Below are positions 16,272-16,688 of a DNA stretch of 16,688 nucleotides, piece after piece. Positions within the stretch are counted from its first letter, which is position 1. Every line of letters begins with the position of its first letter. The DNA lies in contig JAESSQ010000285.1 in assembly GCA_016764035.1 (NCBI GenBank), forward strand, positions 1 through 16,688, read 5' to 3'. This DNA is from Gammaproteobacteria bacterium (GTDB lineage Bacteria > Pseudomonadota > Gammaproteobacteria > SZUA-229). The translations under genes were made by a program, and so were the position numbers. Below the pieces are notes generated by a model. It did not search any database. It was not told the origin of the DNA and saw only the letters and a list, made by a program, of their open reading frames with translations.

Positions 16272-16688
16272 GCCATTGGAGCGATGAATTTTATAATTTG
16301 TTTTTCCAGAAAACCCTCAAAATATCGACGATTAAATAACCCGGTTAGAAAATCATGTGTTGCTTGCCATCGTAGTTGTTCTTCCATCATCCTACGTTCA
16401 GAGATGTCACGAAAAGCGATGACCGATCCTTGCTGTTTTTCATTAACATTCAAAGGATGCACAGTGCAGTCCACCGGAATCTCTTTACCACTTTGGTGGC
16501 GAAACTGGGTTTCGCAGCCTATAAGTTTTTTGCCTGAAAAATAGGAGTCCTGTAACAAGTCGCACCCGTCCTCCTGATGACTAACATGAAAGGCATCCTT
16601 TGCGCTCACACCAAGCATTGGCTTAACATCATGCAGACCCAATACCTGTAATGCAGCAGGATTCATAAACGTTATACGGCCATCTTTA
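16268..16688 (-). CDS. PAS-domain and GGDEF-start fragment, continuing beyond the window
   Basis: This is the first frame of the broken gene, open to the window edge (DGRITFMNPAALQVLG upstream of and around the ATG at 16666, so that ATG is internal). It encodes a PAS domain, a ligand or redox sensor fold, ending in the PAC-like VIAFRDISERRMMEEQL. A linker helix follows, then the beginning of GGDEF (THDFLTGLFNRRYFEGFLEKQ). It ends at TGA after APMA because of the first frameshift. Confidence 0.75.
   Translation of the reverse strand, partial: KDGRITFMNPAALQVLGLHDVKPMLGVSAKDAFHVSHQEDGCDLLQDSYFSGKKLIGCETQFRHQSGKEIPVDCTVHPLNVNEKQQGSVIAFRDISERRMMEEQLRWQATHDFLTGLFNRRYFEGFLEKQIIKFIAPMA

Larger units (their letters stand above)
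15043..16688 (-). pseudogene. PAS-GGDEF-EAL cyclic-di-GMP protein, broken by two frameshifts and cut by the window edge
   Basis: Read downward from 16687, three frames in sequence encode one protein: a PAS sensor domain, a GGDEF diguanylate cyclase domain and an EAL phosphodiesterase domain. The first break lies at the T-run 16289-16292 and the second at 16085-16088; both are A4 on the coding strand. Adding one A at each joins QIIK to IHRSNGMSALIYLDLDRFK and RDVDK to NTAVTIADEIRTL, both normal for the family, and leaves exactly 549 codons including the stop. The N-terminus lies beyond the window. As written, no full protein is made. Longer A-runs in neighbouring genes are intact (nine in hemF, eight in smg), which argues for real decay, though a base-call error cannot be excluded. 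Confidence 0.88.

Noticed and set aside
16074..16292. Programmed ribosomal frameshifting in the PAS-GGDEF-EAL gene
   Set aside because: The A4 runs are not recognisable slippery heptamers with a downstream structure, and two sites inside one enzyme domain would be unprecedented. Decay or base error is simpler.

Overview
The window is a chromosomal housekeeping region of a gammaproteobacterium that I cannot place more precisely; its base composition leans to AT. Two divergent gene blocks meet at about 7761-8033. The gene content and order (def-fmt-rsmB-trkA one way; LysM protein-dprA-smg-topA-tsaC-hemF the other) match the block known near the origin in Pseudomonas and, in part, the E. coli dprA-smg-yrdD-tsaC cluster.

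Minus-strand block (7760 down to 1): peptide deformylase (def), methionyl-tRNA formyltransferase (fmt), 16S rRNA m5C methyltransferase (rsmB), then a 352-bp gap holding four 51-bp tandem repeats, then the Trk potassium system (trkA, trkH), a lipid A late acyltransferase of the LpxL/LpxM family, and ttcA (tRNA 2-thiocytidine synthesis), which runs off the left edge. Except at the repeat gap, genes lie 4-71 bp apart and look co-transcribed. def and fmt handle the N-formyl-methionine cycle; rsmB and ttcA modify ribosomal and transfer RNA; trkA/trkH form one potassium importer.

Plus-strand block (8034 to 14998): a LysM lipoprotein, dprA, smg (DUF494), topA, tsaC and hemF. dprA is cut by an in-frame TAA after its Rossmann domain, while its C-terminal winged-helix domain remains intact and in frame downstream. 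topA lacks zinc fingers and ends in a lysine-rich pentapeptide tail.

Right edge (minus strand, 15043-16688): a PAS-GGDEF-EAL cyclic-di-GMP gene, convergent with hemF, broken by two separate one-base losses, each in a run of four A. It also runs off the window.

No tRNA, rRNA, insertion sequence, phage gene or CRISPR array was seen. The least explained element is the 51-bp repeat array between rsmB and trkA: its most diverged copy keeps the main stem-loop through one compensatory pair and several G-U wobbles that pair only in plus-strand RNA.
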